Assembly (NCBI GenBank): GCA_010279815.1
Contig: QEOQ01000122.1
Span: 599,927-663,926, forward strand
From: Brachionus plicatilis
Lineage: Eukaryota; Rotifera; Eurotatoria; Ploima; Brachionidae
Direction of reading: 5' to 3'
Length of the DNA stretch: 64,000 bases
Shown here: positions 32,290 through 44,492 of the stretch, piece after piece
Layout: the number at the start of each line of letters is the position of its first letter
Numbering within the stretch: position 1 is the first letter of the stretch
Made by a program: the position numbers and the translations under genes
Notes under the pieces: model-generated
Seen by the model: the letters and a program-made list of their open reading frames with translations, nothing else
Database searches by the model: none
What the model was told of the DNA's origin: nothing

Positions 32290-33205
32290 ATAATTAGTAG
32301 TTTATTGACGTGCTATCGAAGAGAACCATCTACTCCAAACAAAAGTAGATGTCCAGAATTATTGAACTTAGCATCAATAAGGGATAATTGTAAAATTTTT
32401 TTGAAAAATATATTGAAATTGACAATAAATTGAGTTTTTTAAATTGATAAGATCAAGTAGGTATTAAGAATTAAGTATGAATTGGGAATGGGTAATTGTT
32501 AAGGCTATGATAAAATGATAACGAAATTGAGATAAAGATGGTTTAATTTTTTGTGTTTAAATCACAAAATGTATCCAATGTTGAAATAACATTGAAAAAG
32601 TGCGATGTTTCAAAAATTTTTTTTAGTTTTTTCAGTTTCATAAAAAAATAATTTTAAGTTAATATTGCAGGCACGAAAAACTTGTTTTTTTTTAATTTTA
32701 ACTTGGGGTTTACGCTATGATGATATTTAAGACAATATTTGTAGTTGAAAAACTACCTACGCTCTGTTTTCCATTTTTTATAAATTGAGTATTTGTTAAA
32801 ATGCATCAAACGAACTACAATTATCAAAGTCTAAAATTTTTAAAGAAAAAAACAAAGTTTTTCGGGTCGGTTAGGTGAACTTTGGTTCATCTTTTAGTGG
32901 AGCAATTCTTGTTCCCAGATTTAAGTAGAGAGGGCGTTTGGGTATTTTGGATTGTTGAAAGGGTAAAACCAGGCCAATTAGATCAAATGCTATTTCTAAA
33001 GCTCCTTCAAATTAAAAAAAAAAACAAAAAAATTATTAACTTCAATATTTTATTTAAATTTTATATTCCGGGTTGTGTAAAGTTTAGTTCATTATTTAAT
33101 GAAAATCTTCCAATATTAACATTTTTTTAATTCAATTTTCCAATCCAAATTCTTGAAAATGCCTGATTAAAATCTTTTTTTTCTATCCTTTAAAATTAAA
33201 AGTTT
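32290..33205. other. AT-rich intergenic region
   Basis: No supported gene. A stretch near 32,800 (ATGCATCAAAC, then ATTATCAAAGTC) resembles 36,620-36,660, suggesting a dispersed repeat. The 82-codon plus-strand frame at 32,882 shows no domain. Confidence 0.4.
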
Positions 33206-33208
33206 ATT

Positions 33209-36200
33209 TTAAAAAGCAATATCAAACAAAATATCAAACCAAAATGTTCCATCATCTTCTTTCTCAAAATTTAATGCTTCTTTAATTTGTGGATACTGAT
33301 TCCACAAATCAGATGAATCACCCCAATCACCAGACCATTCTTTTGCATCAAATTAAAAATTTAATATTTTATTTTGATTCTCAAAAATACCGCCTCCTTT
33401 ACTCCATGTATTTTGACATTTGACAAAAATAAAATCAGTTTCACAAATGTTTTCAACTATGTCCAAAAGCCCGTAGCCGTGATAACTAACCATGCCAGTT
33501 TCTTCATCAATTAACTTTTTATTTTTCGAGTGTCGACTCGCCATGCAGCACACATTTTTTTGCTTAAAATTTTCGACAAGTTTTTCAAAAGCAGATAGGT
33601 CATTTTCGTCTTCGGGAACTTTAAAATCATCAACATCTTTCAACTCAGGCCCTAGAATCAAATAAAACAATCCATTAGCACTAATACTATTTAATCCACT
33701 AGCTAAGTTTTTAAAAGTTCCAATTTGTTTGGACACTGCTTTTTCTATCAAAGGAACCCAAAATATGTTGTTCAATACACCCAGAGGCCCCGAGCAGAAC
33801 CAATTATTTTTTTCGTTCAGTGGAAGGTAATCGTCCATGATAATTAGACGCCAACATTCGTTGTCCTTGCTCCAGAGTCTAACCATAACCACCCCAGTAG
33901 AATTGACCATTTCTGGTCTAATAAACAAAGAGCTTATTTTATCAGGATAAGCAGCATAGATTGAGATAAGCGTCTGTAGAAACCAGCAGTTTCCTATTTG
34001 ACCTTGTCTTGAGTTGTATTCTATTTTTTCATCTGGGTGAATTATAAGTGAATGGGTTTTTTCAGGTTGATAGCTTTCGATACCGAAGTCATATGAATTA
34101 CCAATACTTGACAGATTGACAGAACAATCTGATTTTAAGAAAGGCTTTTTACCCAATTGAAAAATTTTTGTTTCAGATTCATCAGAAATGACCCATACAT
34201 TACCAAGATGACTGTTTTGATTCACATAGCCTGATATTTTCAAATCAGTCCATCCTTAAATAAATAATTTTCAAGAAGTATAGCATGCATTTAAAAAATT
34301 TTGAATCACATTTCCATCTTTTAAAATTATTATAGATCTTAATTTAAGGAGAGTTAAAAAAAATCCATCCGAGTTATCATTCTCAATTGAGATCTCACTT
34401 AGAACTTACGAGAAATCTTCTCATTATTCTCATTTTTTTCTCATTAATGATCCCATTGAGATCAAAATTAGAAAACTTAGAAAAATTATTTGTTAATTTT
34501 TTAATTGAGATCTATATTAGAAAATTCCAAATTTTTAATATAATTCTCATTAAATTCTTACTTAAGATCATTAACAGATCTAATTTAGAACAAATTTATT
34601 AAGTGAGATTTTAATGAGAAAATATGAGAAGTTTTCAAAAATTCTAAAATTTATCTTACAAAGGATATTTTAGAATTTGCACTATTATTTAATATTTAAA
34701 TTCTCAATTTAAAAATTTGAATATTCCGATAGAGAATTGGATTAATAGAAAAAATTTTAACATCAAGATTTAAATGTACTTATTTTTTTCATCTAATTGA
34801 TGGAATTTTTGATCTTTACAGAAATTTTAAAAACTTGAGCATTGTATCATTAATTGTCTTTCTTGTGTAACTTTGACAAAGTAAAAATTAAAAAATTATA
34901 CATGTTAGTGAAGAAAATTGCTGAGAATTGTATCAATAATAAAATATATAAACTATTAATGTTTCAAAATAATCAAAAAATGGATAATTTTATAACAAAT
35001 TTAGTGGATTCTAAATTTTCAAAGTCACGAAATAGATTCCAAACTAATAAATCGCGAAATAAAAGAAAAATGCTTTCTGATGACAATCAATTTGATGCAG
35101 ATAAAATAATACCGGAACATTCAAACAATATAGTAGACAAACAAGATGAAGAAAATGATTTATTTTCAAATGAAGAAAATAGCATCATAAGTATAGAGGA
35201 AAATTTATCAAATACTGAAAATTCAAAATTTTCGTTCTGTGAAAATAATGAGAGAAGTGAAAGCATTGATGATTCCAAAACAAGTGATGATTTTCTTTAT
35301 TCAGACTCGAATATTTTGGCTAGTGAATTTTTGGATCATTTTTTAACTATAAAACGAAGACACAACTTATCTTCACAACTTATTTTCACATACTAATTTT
35401 CATAAATTACAAGTACTCCAAAATATATCCTATAAGGCGATTTATCACCTCCCATATGAAACACCCTCAGAAATCTTCTTTTTTTTCTTGAAAATCAAAA
35501 AATTGACACAATCAAAATCAGGTTTAAAAAACTCTTTATAAGACATGTTAAAAACTGTTTTCTCTTCAAAAACGAGCTAATTTTATCACTCATAAAGGAC
35601 TATGAGGATGTTTTTGTTGAGAGCTCAAGAGAACCTGAAAAAAAGTGTCCCTTAGCAATTTTTGTCCATGAATTTCCACGGGAGTGACTTACAACAGCCA
35701 AATCTTTCAATTGTCTAGAAGCTTCCCTTTCTTAATATTCCCATTTTACTATATGTTTTTTTAAATATTGTAATACCTTATATCTGTTTCACTTTCTTTT
35801 AATATATGAACAATAGCTAAAGGAGTTTTATTACTCAAGTCTATTTAAATAATAAATAAACAATTAAAAAAAAAAATCTTATTCGGCAACAGATGATATT
35901 TTGAAATTCATTAAACTGTACTTCCTCAAGGAAATAAATGTCCTAAAAATCATTCATGTGTGGAGAAGAAAAAATTTAGTAAACAAAATAATACTATTTA
36001 TTTAGTATGTAACAATTGCGACAAATTATTGGATTCACAAGACAATTTTTCAGAAAAAAAAACAAGTTTGTTCAGATTGTAGCAGTCCTATGAATCAATT
36101 TGTGGTTTTTGATATAGAAACACAGATTTACTAATTATTGTCTGACAAGAATTATTTCTCTCAAATAGAAAATTCCTTAAAAGAATGAATTTTTTCTAAT

Positions 36201-37635
36201 GAGATTTCACATGAATCTCAAATTTTTCTACATGTAATCCACATTATATCTAAGTTAGATCTATTAAGAGATCTTAATGAGAACGAGATCTGGGACGTTA
36301 AGAATATTTTTTTTGTTCGGTATTTGGCATGATCATTGGGAATTCACCATTTTACGAAAATTAAAAAAAATTTGTTCTTCTATTTTTAGAGAAATTTTAC
36401 AAAAATTGGTGTAATTTATGGTAAAATTTAAAAAAAATGCTAAAAAACTGAAAATAATGCATCTAAATTTTGTTGAAAATACCTTAACGATTTAAAATCA
36501 TTTTATTTGTACAATAGCGAAAATAAAGACAGTTTACCAAAAAATAAATCTTAGCTTAACGCGTATTTAATCAAATTGAAGGTTTTACATATTTTATATG
36601 CGAGTTCTGTATATGAAACATGGTAAAACGCATCAACTATCAAAGTCTGCTAAACAAATTTTTAACTTTAAAAAAAAAAGCTTTTAAATTTTTTATCATT
36701 TTGTTCTGTTCTTTTGAATTGAACTTAACAAAACGGTGAAAAGAAATAATTAATATTTAAAATAATATTAATTTTAAAAATTGATTCATAAATTTTTTAA
36801 ATAATATTCCTTTTAAATGAAAATAAAATCTACTTTTAGCTGTTGCTTTGTAATCAATCCAGTAAAGAACAAATTCTTTGTCTGTATCATTTACAATTTT
36901 AAAACTAAACGATTCTCCCCAGTAAACTGATGGATAAATTTTGTTTTCAGTACTTACGTCGTGTTCACTAACTCGTTTAGTTGTACAACCAGAATCTAAT
37001 TTACTCAAAGGATCATAAAAAGGATCAGTAAATTTATTATCACTGCTAAAACTTTCATAAAATGAATTAATCAAATCAGTGGTTTCGCTTGAATCGTCAT
37101 AGCCATAACTTTGTAAAAGAACTGTTTCTATTTTGGTTAATTGATCCATTTTATGGTCAATAAATTTTTCCAAAAGATCAAGATGATCGAGCTTTATTGA
37201 TGGATTTGATATCCAACAAGAATCATAAACTAATTGCAGATAGCTTTCTTCAATTTTATTTACTTCTCCAAAGTAAAAATTATTTTTGTCTTCGGGAATT
37301 CTGAAATGGATTGTCTCAGACGAGGAATCATCTGCGTCAAATTGAATACGATAAACATGGTTTGTGTAGCTATTCATTTTAAGGATTGAACCAACATTCT
37401 CCCTCAATGTTCGGCCAAGATCTGGACGAGCTTTGCCATCATAATCAATCCAAATAAATTTTAATTTTTTGCCAGAAAAATTAATAATGTTTATTTCAAT
37501 TGGATTACATGGTGGCATTGATTTTAGATTATCTAATTCAATATGGCTAAAAATAGACGGAATATCAGTATTTAGTACCTGGTTTATTAATTTGCGAGTC
37601 AAATCACCAAATTTTTGCTGTACCTGTTCGTCCAT
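33209..37635 (-). CDS. Tandem VHL-beta-like domains fused to a calpain-type cysteine protease
   Basis: Three exons join in phase: 36,834-37,635, 33,391-34,254 and 33,209-33,339, giving 598 residues; introns are 2,579 and 51 nt. Residues about 46-103 (INIINFSGKKLKFIWIDYDG, later MNSYTNHVYRI) resemble the beta domain of the von Hippel-Lindau protein. A second such domain (about 234-300) is split by the first intron: FVLYWIDYKATAK, then WTDLKISGYVNQNSHLGNVW. The rest is a calpain catalytic core: GQIGNCWFL (Cys about 357), LIIMDDYLPL, FWVPLIEKAVSKQIGTFKNL, SYHGYGLLDI (His about 526), KCQNTWSKGG (Asn about 549), EWSGDWGDSSDLW and DGTFWFDI. All three catalytic residues are present. No C2-like or EF-hand part follows. 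Catalysis and substrate targeting by the VHL-like parts are inference. Confidence 0.75.
34340..36310 (+). mobile_element. Decayed transposon inside intron 1 of the VHL-calpain gene
   Basis: The plus strand (opposite to the host gene) has a 180-codon frame (34,854-35,396) with an acidic Ser/Asn-rich middle and EFLDHFLTIKRRHNLSSQ at its end. Further decayed pieces follow: YKAIYHLPYETPSEI, and Cys pairs in VCNNCDKLLDSQDNF and VCSDCSSPMNQFVVFDI. Zinc-ribbon N-termini of this kind occur in several DNA transposons; no catalytic core is visible, so the family is open. Words such as GAGATCTCAATTGAG near 34,390 and AGATCTCGTTCTCATTA (minus strand) near 36,285 may be its ends. Confidence 0.45.
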
Positions 37636-37639
37636 TTTA

Positions 37640-38530
37640 ATATTTTTAAAAAATTTATCTTAAAATTATCCAGTTTGAATTTTTGATTATTTCAAAAAAA
37701 ATCTAAAATTAAATATGTAAAATTTTACGTCACAGTTGCTATGCTGATGTCGGGAATAATGCTAGAATAAACTATGTCTTGATGTGTTTGATTGTTTCTA
37801 TTTACTTGTAAAATAGCAATAAACAAAAATTGAGTAAATTTATGCCACTGTTTTAAGCTCTCTTGGTGACGATTTTTAAGTCAACAATTAATAAATTTAG
37901 AATTTTGAGCTAGATTTTTATTACAATTAAAATGTTTGGGATTTAAAATAAATTTGATCAATTTATTATTTATTTATTAGTCAGTGAGCTTAAGCTCCTT
38001 CAGAAAATCAAAACATTTCTTGATCCTTTTAATAGATGATTGATTTTCAATACTAAAGTAACTAATCATTTAGAAAATAAAAAAAAGTCATATAAGGATA
38101 TTAAGTAAATGTCATCAATCGTTTACTTAATATCAAACAAATTTTAGTTCAAAGGAACTAATGCTCTATACAGATTATATGATTACTAATGCTCGATATA
38201 GAAGTTTTTAAATATTAATTTGAAGATAATTATAATTATACTAATTATTTTACATTTAAAAGAAAAACCAATGAATGAAATATACCTAAAAAAATTAATT
38301 TTCATCATTAAATGAAATATCACTTAAGTAACAATTTGATTTTATTTATTTTATTTTTTCTTTAGTTAAATTTATCTCATTTATCTTTATTGCATTTTGA
38401 CTTTTTTTTTTAAGTTTTACTTTGAAAGAACCAAAGGTCCATACACATGAATAAATACAAAATTAAGTATACTCATTTTAGATTTCAATTAGTAAATAGC
38501 CCCTACAAGAAATGAAATATTAATAATAGT
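37640..38530. other. Upstream region of VHL-calpain gene, AT-rich
   Basis: Presumed promoter side of the VHL-calpain gene. One copy of the dispersed palindrome GAGCTTAAGCTC lies at about 37,986. No gene is seen. Confidence 0.4.
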
Positions 38531-38531
38531 G

Positions 38532-39048
38532 TCGTGGATCGAAGGCCATTCCGTAGCTCAGTGATCCGATCGAATGATTTTCGGAAGATCATTATTTTTA
38601 ATTCTGCTTTTGAAGATTCTTTAAAAAAATCATAAAAATCAAAACTTAAAAAAATTTAAAAATTTTAAAAATGGAATTTTTAGGTTCCTAATTTTTTTTT
38701 ATAGTAAGGACTTTTGCGTTTAAAAATTTTCCCAGGACAACTGTTGAATTGGAAAATCAATTTTTAAGCAAAGCAAAAAGTCTCGAAAAAATAGTATTTA
38801 TCATAGATAATATTTAAAGACTAATTTTTGCTGTTAAAAGCTTAATAAGCCTTTTAAAAAATTGATTATTTTATCGTTTTATTATTAAATTAATTCAGTT
38901 TTATTTTTTTAAACGCTTGAAGGTATCGATCGTGGCTGATCGATCGCTTCGCTCGTCGATCGATCATCGAGCCGGATTTTCGGTCGTGATCGGGAAAAAA
39001 AGATCATGAGCGGCGATCATCGCTCGATAACCAGCACTAATGATACTT
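38532..39048. mobile_element. Putative hAT-like MITE rich in GATCG words
   Basis: The left end reads TAGTGTCGTGGATCGAAGG and the right end, on the minus strand, TAGTGCTGGTTATCGAGCG. Both ends carry dense GATCG/CGATC words (for example TGATCGATCGCTTCGC near 38,940), while the middle is plain AT-rich. No convincing 8-bp duplication was found, so limits are tentative. Confidence 0.5.
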
Positions 39049-39049
39049 G

Positions 39050-41480
39050 ATGACCAGTTAACAAAACTTTTAAGATTAAAAATGAAGTTTATTTTTAATT
39101 TTTTAAACGAAATTAAAATTTTTAATTTGGGATATTTTTGATACAGCTCCAATTAAAAACTTGAAAAATTGTTTTTTTTACCTTTTTTTAACTCATACCG
39201 AGTCAAATAATTTTGAATGTAGCATTACTGTCTTTGAGGATTCTTATAATTTTCAGTTTTTTGAATTGAAAACCGACGAGATCAAATTAACTTGTTTTTA
39301 ATTTAAAATTTTTTGATTTTTTTTCAAATTATCGATGATTCGTTGTTATTTCTTGGTAAAAACTAATGCAAAATGATGAATTTTCTTATTTTTCATCGGT
39401 AAACATGAATCCAACAAACGTAGGTTTTGGATATGTATTCTAGAATTCTTAAAGAATACATAAAGAATATATGTATTCTTGAATTCATATAAGTATTTTT
39501 AATGCATTCTGAGTATTTTTCAGAGGGGAAAAATTCAAAATTTTTAAATGATGTATTCTAGAATAGTTTGAAGAAAACATATTTAAAAAATAATTGTATG
39601 TATTTAAGTATATAGTAGTAGTAGTAGTAGTAGTAATAGTAGTAGTTTAACTGCAGCATGACTATTATCATGCGAGCGCGTCAAGGACGCCATGTGGCAG
39701 TTTTAAAATTTGTCCAGTTAATTTTTATATTAAGAATACAGCAAGATACAGAAAGAATAATTGAAAAATACACAATGAATACTTCAGGAATACTTAGGGA
39801 ATACTGAACATAGTCAAATAAAACAAGAAATAAAACAATTTTTTTTTATTTTGAATTTAAATATTTTAAACAAGAAAAATTATAAATTCAGAACAAGAAT
39901 AATAATTGAATAAAAATTTGGGATTTAAAAAAAAGCTATTTTTGAAATCTCAATAAAATTCCTAGAAAATTAAATAAATTTTGAATTTTTATTGCTATTT
40001 TTCTAAAAAACAAAATTCATTAATGATTTTTTTTAAATTCTTAGAAAATTTGGTTTTAATTTTATTTTTGGTTCCACTAAGAAGAGGTAAAATTGCTTTA
40101 AAATGTACAAAATTTATTTTCATAAACTTCTTTGATAAAGTCACTTTAAAATTATTTAAAATATCCAAAAGGCTATTTTAATATCAAATTGAAACAAATT
40201 TTTGGTTCATTTTGTTGGTAATTCTTGAAAATATCTGATATAGTTTTCTATGATTAAAAAATAGTCAATGGGGATAAATGCTAATCCATTTAAATGTGTG
40301 ATATATGTTTTGAATTTTTTTTATATTCAAAGTAAAAGATGGTTGTTAAGGAGTTTAATTATTTTCAGCATCAAAAAGAAAATTTGAATTGGAATACATT
40401 GTTCAAATACATTATTCTCGTTTGCCATGGCGATCGCCACTAAAACCATCAATGTAAACAAAATTTTAACAAAAACCATCGTGAATCAAAATAAATCTAA
40501 TTTTTTTTCTAAAAAAATCAATTTTTTTATTAGTGTGATTAATATTAAATTCGTCCAAAAATAAAAAATGAAAATTTTCATTAAGAACATGATTTTTATA
40601 GCACAAAACAGAGTAATTAGTGTCCCGTCTCTATTAATTTAATCTTCCTTGTCGGATTAAATCTATTCTGTTTTAACATGACATGGAAGGCTTTTGATTT
40701 TAGCCTTAAAACTTTTTTAATCTAATTTCTTGCTTTTAAAAGAGTCGTGAGCCCAATAGTCAAATATTTTCATATATTTATAGAAAAAAATTCCGGAAGC
40801 AAACACTTTATTTAGTTACATACAATTTTGTTAACACAAATTTTTCCTAATTAATTTTTAAGCAAATATTTTCTAAAAAATTAATTTAGTGTGAAAAGGC
40901 GATATCATAATAACATCTTATTAATTTAAAAAAATTTTCAATAATTATTACAAAATAAATTTGTGTAAACTTTATCTTTTTATTTAAATAATAAAATTTT
41001 TAAAATTCCATAAATAAAGAATATTAACTGACCAGTTAAAAAATAATTTATTTTTTAAAAACTCAAAAATTTCTAAAATAGACTAAAATTCAAAAATTGT
41101 TATACAATAGAATTGTCTATAATTAATTCTATGCAATTATCAAAAGGAAATTAATTTAAAAAAGGCGAATTAATAATTCTATCTTATTAATGTAATTTTA
41201 TCTTTTGCTAAATTTGATCTAATTGAGTTAATTTTATAAAAAGTAATTAAATTTTTTTAGAAAATGGAACCGAAATTTTAATTATTCAGTAAAAAATGCG
41301 TTGGACTAAATAAGGTCTATTAATAAATCATCAAAATTAAAATAATTCAACACCACCTAGGTGATAGACTTAATTTTCTTTAAATATTTTTACATTTTTT
41401 CTTTTTCCACTTTGAAAAAAAGATGCTTGCTTCTCCAAATGCAAAATTTCATAAAATTAATTAAATTATTGAATTTTGTA
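39050..41480. other. AT-rich intergenic region with a TAG microsatellite
   Basis: (TAG)n with one interruption runs at about 39,613-39,646. A GC-richer stretch with ATCATGCGAGCGCGTCAAGG follows at about 39,675. The perfect 12-bp palindrome TGGCGATCGCCA lies at 40,428. No gene is supported; the 66-codon frame at 39,981 is AT-rich noise. Confidence 0.45.
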
Positions 41481-41542
41481 ATTTTTATTAGTTAAAATAA
41501 AAAAATAGTTCTAATTAAAATAAAAGAATTATAGTTAAGTAA

Positions 41543-42067
41543 TTACAAAGTTTGATTCGAGTCTTCTTCTTTGCGACCATGTTTTAGGATACGAGTAAAC
41601 TCGACATAGTCGAAAATTCCATCTTTAATTGGTGCATCTCTGAGCAATTCTTCGCATTCCTCCTCACTAAATCGGTCACCAAGGGTGCACAAAAAATCTC
41701 GAAGTTTTTCCTCGGGAATTTTTCCCATATTATCTTCATCAAAGCAGGCAAATGCATTCATTATCACTGTTTCAGGATCTGTACCGTTTAGCTTGTCACC
41801 AAACATGGTCAAAAACATGGTGAAATTTATCGCTCCAGTTGCTTCATTGATCATTTCGTCTAAGTAAATATCAGTTGGATTTTTTCCCAGAGAAGCTAAA
41901 GTATCGTGCAAGTCTTCTTTGCTGATGAAGCCGTCTCTGTCCTGATCAATCATGTTAAAAGCCTCTTTGAATTCTTGGATTTGGGCCTGGTCGAACATGG
42001 CGAAAACGTTCGATGTGGCTCGCCTGGCGCGATTTTTAATGTTCGATTTCATTTTGCGTGATGACAT
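41543..42067 (-). CDS. sqh: Non-muscle/smooth-muscle myosin regulatory light chain
   Basis: A 174-residue protein in one coding exon. It binds the neck of myosin II, and its phosphorylation turns on contractile activity. The N-terminus is basic with the kinase target RRATSNVF, placing Thr18 and Ser19 exactly as in animal non-muscle light chains. EF-hand 1 ([13 protein letters not shown], residues about 40-52) keeps its metal ligands; later hands are degenerate, as usual ([24 protein letters not shown]). [17 protein letters not shown] and EFTRILKHG are family hallmarks. Length matches the family. A poly(A) signal lies on the minus strand at 41,484-41,489. The tRNA-Phe starts 235 bp from its ATG, in divergent orientation. 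Confidence 0.96.
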   Translation of the reverse strand: MSSRKMKSNIKNRARRATSNVFAMFDQAQIQEFKEAFNMIDQDRDGFISKEDLHDTLASLGKNPTDIYLDEMINEATGAINFTMFLTMFGDKLNGTDPETVIMNAFACFDEDNMGKIPEEKLRDFLCTLGDRFSEEECEELLRDAPIKDGIFDYVEFTRILKHGRKEEDSNQTL

Positions 42068-42302
42068 TCTTAATCAGCTTTTGGTGCTATCTTTCTAAAA
42101 AAGAAATTTTTTTTGATTAATAAACAAAATGATTAACTGATGTTTTTGATTTCGACGTCCTAAATTTTTAACGCATATACTTTTTGGGTTATTAAACGAA
42201 ACAAAATTTTGCAAATTAAAATTTTTATTAAAAATTAAGAATTTTTTATGTTTAGTTTAGATTGAGAGAGACAAATTTTGATGGGTCTGTGTGACTAGCA
42301 TA

Positions 42303-42375
42303 GCCGAAATAGCTCAGTTCGGAGAGCGTTAGACTGAAGATCTAAAGGTCCTTGGTTCGATCCCGAGTTTCGGCA
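42303..42375 (+). tRNA. tRNA-Phe (GAA)
   Basis: The 73-nt sequence folds fully: acceptor stem GCCGAAA/TTTCGGC with discriminator A, D stem GCTC/GAGC, anticodon stem TTAGA/TCTAA with loop CTGAAGA (anticodon GAA), five-base variable loop and T stem CTTGG/CCGAG around TTCGATC. There is no intron. Internal A box (TAGCTCAGTTCGG) and B box (GGTTCGATCCC) are intact, so it should be transcribed by RNA polymerase III. Confidence 0.97.
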
Positions 42376-42376
42376 C

Positions 42377-42384
42377 TTTTTTTT
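42377..42384 (+). terminator. RNA polymerase III T-run terminator of tRNA-Phe
   Basis: Eight consecutive T residues begin two bases after the tRNA, the usual Pol III stop signal. Confidence 0.85.
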
Positions 42385-42389
42385 AAATT

Positions 42390-44490
42390 TCGAATAAAAT
42401 AATAAAAGAAAATCATACAAAATAGATAATATAAAAAATCAAATAAATATTTTAATGAAATAGAGTAGATACTTTTTAGATTTTTAAGAGTCATTAAAGA
42501 GAAAAATTAAAATTATGTAAAGAAAGATATATTAAAATTTTCCAGTGCATATAAAATAAATTACGAAAAAAATTTAGTTTATAATTTTTTATATATTTAA
42601 AATAATAATTTTCTAAAAAAATTTAATATCATGCAAGATTTTTAAAAATTTATTTCATACAAGTGCAGGCTCACGGTAGCTTTTCTTTGAACAAAATTCG
42701 TTATAAAATCAGTTTTCCTCGGAGTAAACTGTGGGGTTGAGATAGCTGCATTTAAATTTCAAAATATGAATTTGAAGATCAGATTTTTATGGTTATAAAA
42801 ATCAAAAAATCAAAAAAAAAGATTTCAAAGACTTGATTCGGTTTTTAGTATTTTACCCCTAAAGGCATGAGAGCAAATGTTTAATTTTTATCTAGTTGGT
42901 ATTGTGGATTTTGGAATTAGAACAAAAATTTTAAAATTGGAATTACATCTTTTGTTTTACATAAAAATCTATTTCTCAAAAATTAATCTATAAATACAAA
43001 CTTTGTATAAAATTTGTTAAACAGTCCCTAATAATAAAACCTGGTATTTTGCTATATGTGAAAAGATTTGGTCACCAGATAAATATCCAAAAAAATTAAT
43101 TTCCAAATAGCATTTCATCTGACAACATAAAATATACATAAATGAAAAAAAAGAAAATGTATCAGAAAATAAAGAATAAATAAAAGAGGATTTGCACTTG
43201 AAAATTTTTTACTGAACATTATAAAAAAATTTATTCTTCGTAATAGATATGTGTTTTTAGCAATTAATGCTCGAAACAATTGTCGTATTACAAAACACTT
43301 AGTTGAGCTTCAGCCTCAGTAGTAGCATTTTGGTATCTCAACTATCTATTTTTTGTATAGTTTCATATCCGATGTCTCCATTTTTATACTATGAACTTTT
43401 TTTTGACCATAAACAAAGTAAAATTTTGTCTTAGCCTACAATATTTTTTAAAATAACAAGAATTATTTCTATTTCTTAAATAAATTATTAATTTATTACG
43501 TATTTTTAATTTTCTTAATACCAGAATGAATCCTGTTCAATCCCCAGAATGTGGAGAAAATACAAGCAACAATTTTTTTTAGATTCTTAAAATTTAACTT
43601 TGTCTCAAAATTTTTGTTATGATCACATGATAAATGTTTTGGCAACATTTTTAATGAGATATACCGTATTGATATTACGATTAAAATTGTGTTAGTTGAT
43701 TTAATTTGAAAATTAGAGAGTATTTATTCAAAATAAAATTTTTTTAGATTTGTTTTAGAGGTTCATTAGTTTTATAATAGGAATATTCAATCTAATTTTA
43801 TTAATTTAAAAAAAGAAATAAACTTTATTTCTTTTGATTAAAATTGATTCTTTTATGTTATTCGGGTAAAAATTTCCATAAAACACCTCATTAATATTTA
43901 TTTTAAATTGATTTATAGCCTTTGATTTCAATAGAGAAAAGGATTGATTCTGTAACAAGATAATTTTTTTATAATATAGGATCAAATTGTTCACTAAATA
44001 AGATAGCTTATTACAGAAATTTATTCGACTCCAGTTATTACAGATATTGGATTTTCTTCATTTTTATATTAATTATTATTTAATTTTCTATTAATTTTTA
44101 TTTCAATTTGTCCATGGGACTTAAACTTTAATTAAATAAATAAATAAAATAAATTAATTATGATTATACTAATTAATGTAATTATATATTTTTTTCTGTA
44201 AGTAAAAAATTGAGCAGAAAAACCTTTATCTTAATCAATCCTGAGTGAAAAAACCCACACAAGCTTCAAGTTTTTCTAATATTCAAAATATCAATACTTT
44301 ACAAGAATTTAAATTTATTGATCTAATAAATCAGAAAATTTTGGCATAATGAATACTATTTAAATTACTAATGAATATCCATGACAGTTAAATAAAAATT
44401 TTGAAATTGAATAAAAAGAATTGTTTTAGATTCTTTTTTTTTATTTATTTTAAAAAATTCAATTTTTTTCAGGCAAAATTTGAACTAAAT
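42390..44490. other. AT-rich intergenic region
   Basis: Repetitive AT-rich DNA without a supported gene. A 43,300 copy of the GAGCTTCAGC word belongs to the dispersed repeat described in the findings. The 62-codon minus-strand frame at 43,806 has no domain. Confidence 0.4.
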
Positions 44491-44492
44491 AT

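Noticed and set aside
38964..39152. 62-codon minus-strand frame
   Set aside because: It lies on the GATCG-rich terminus of a putative MITE.
43806..43994. 62-codon minus-strand frame
   Set aside because: AT-rich composition (Ile, Lys, Asn, Phe) with no recognisable feature.
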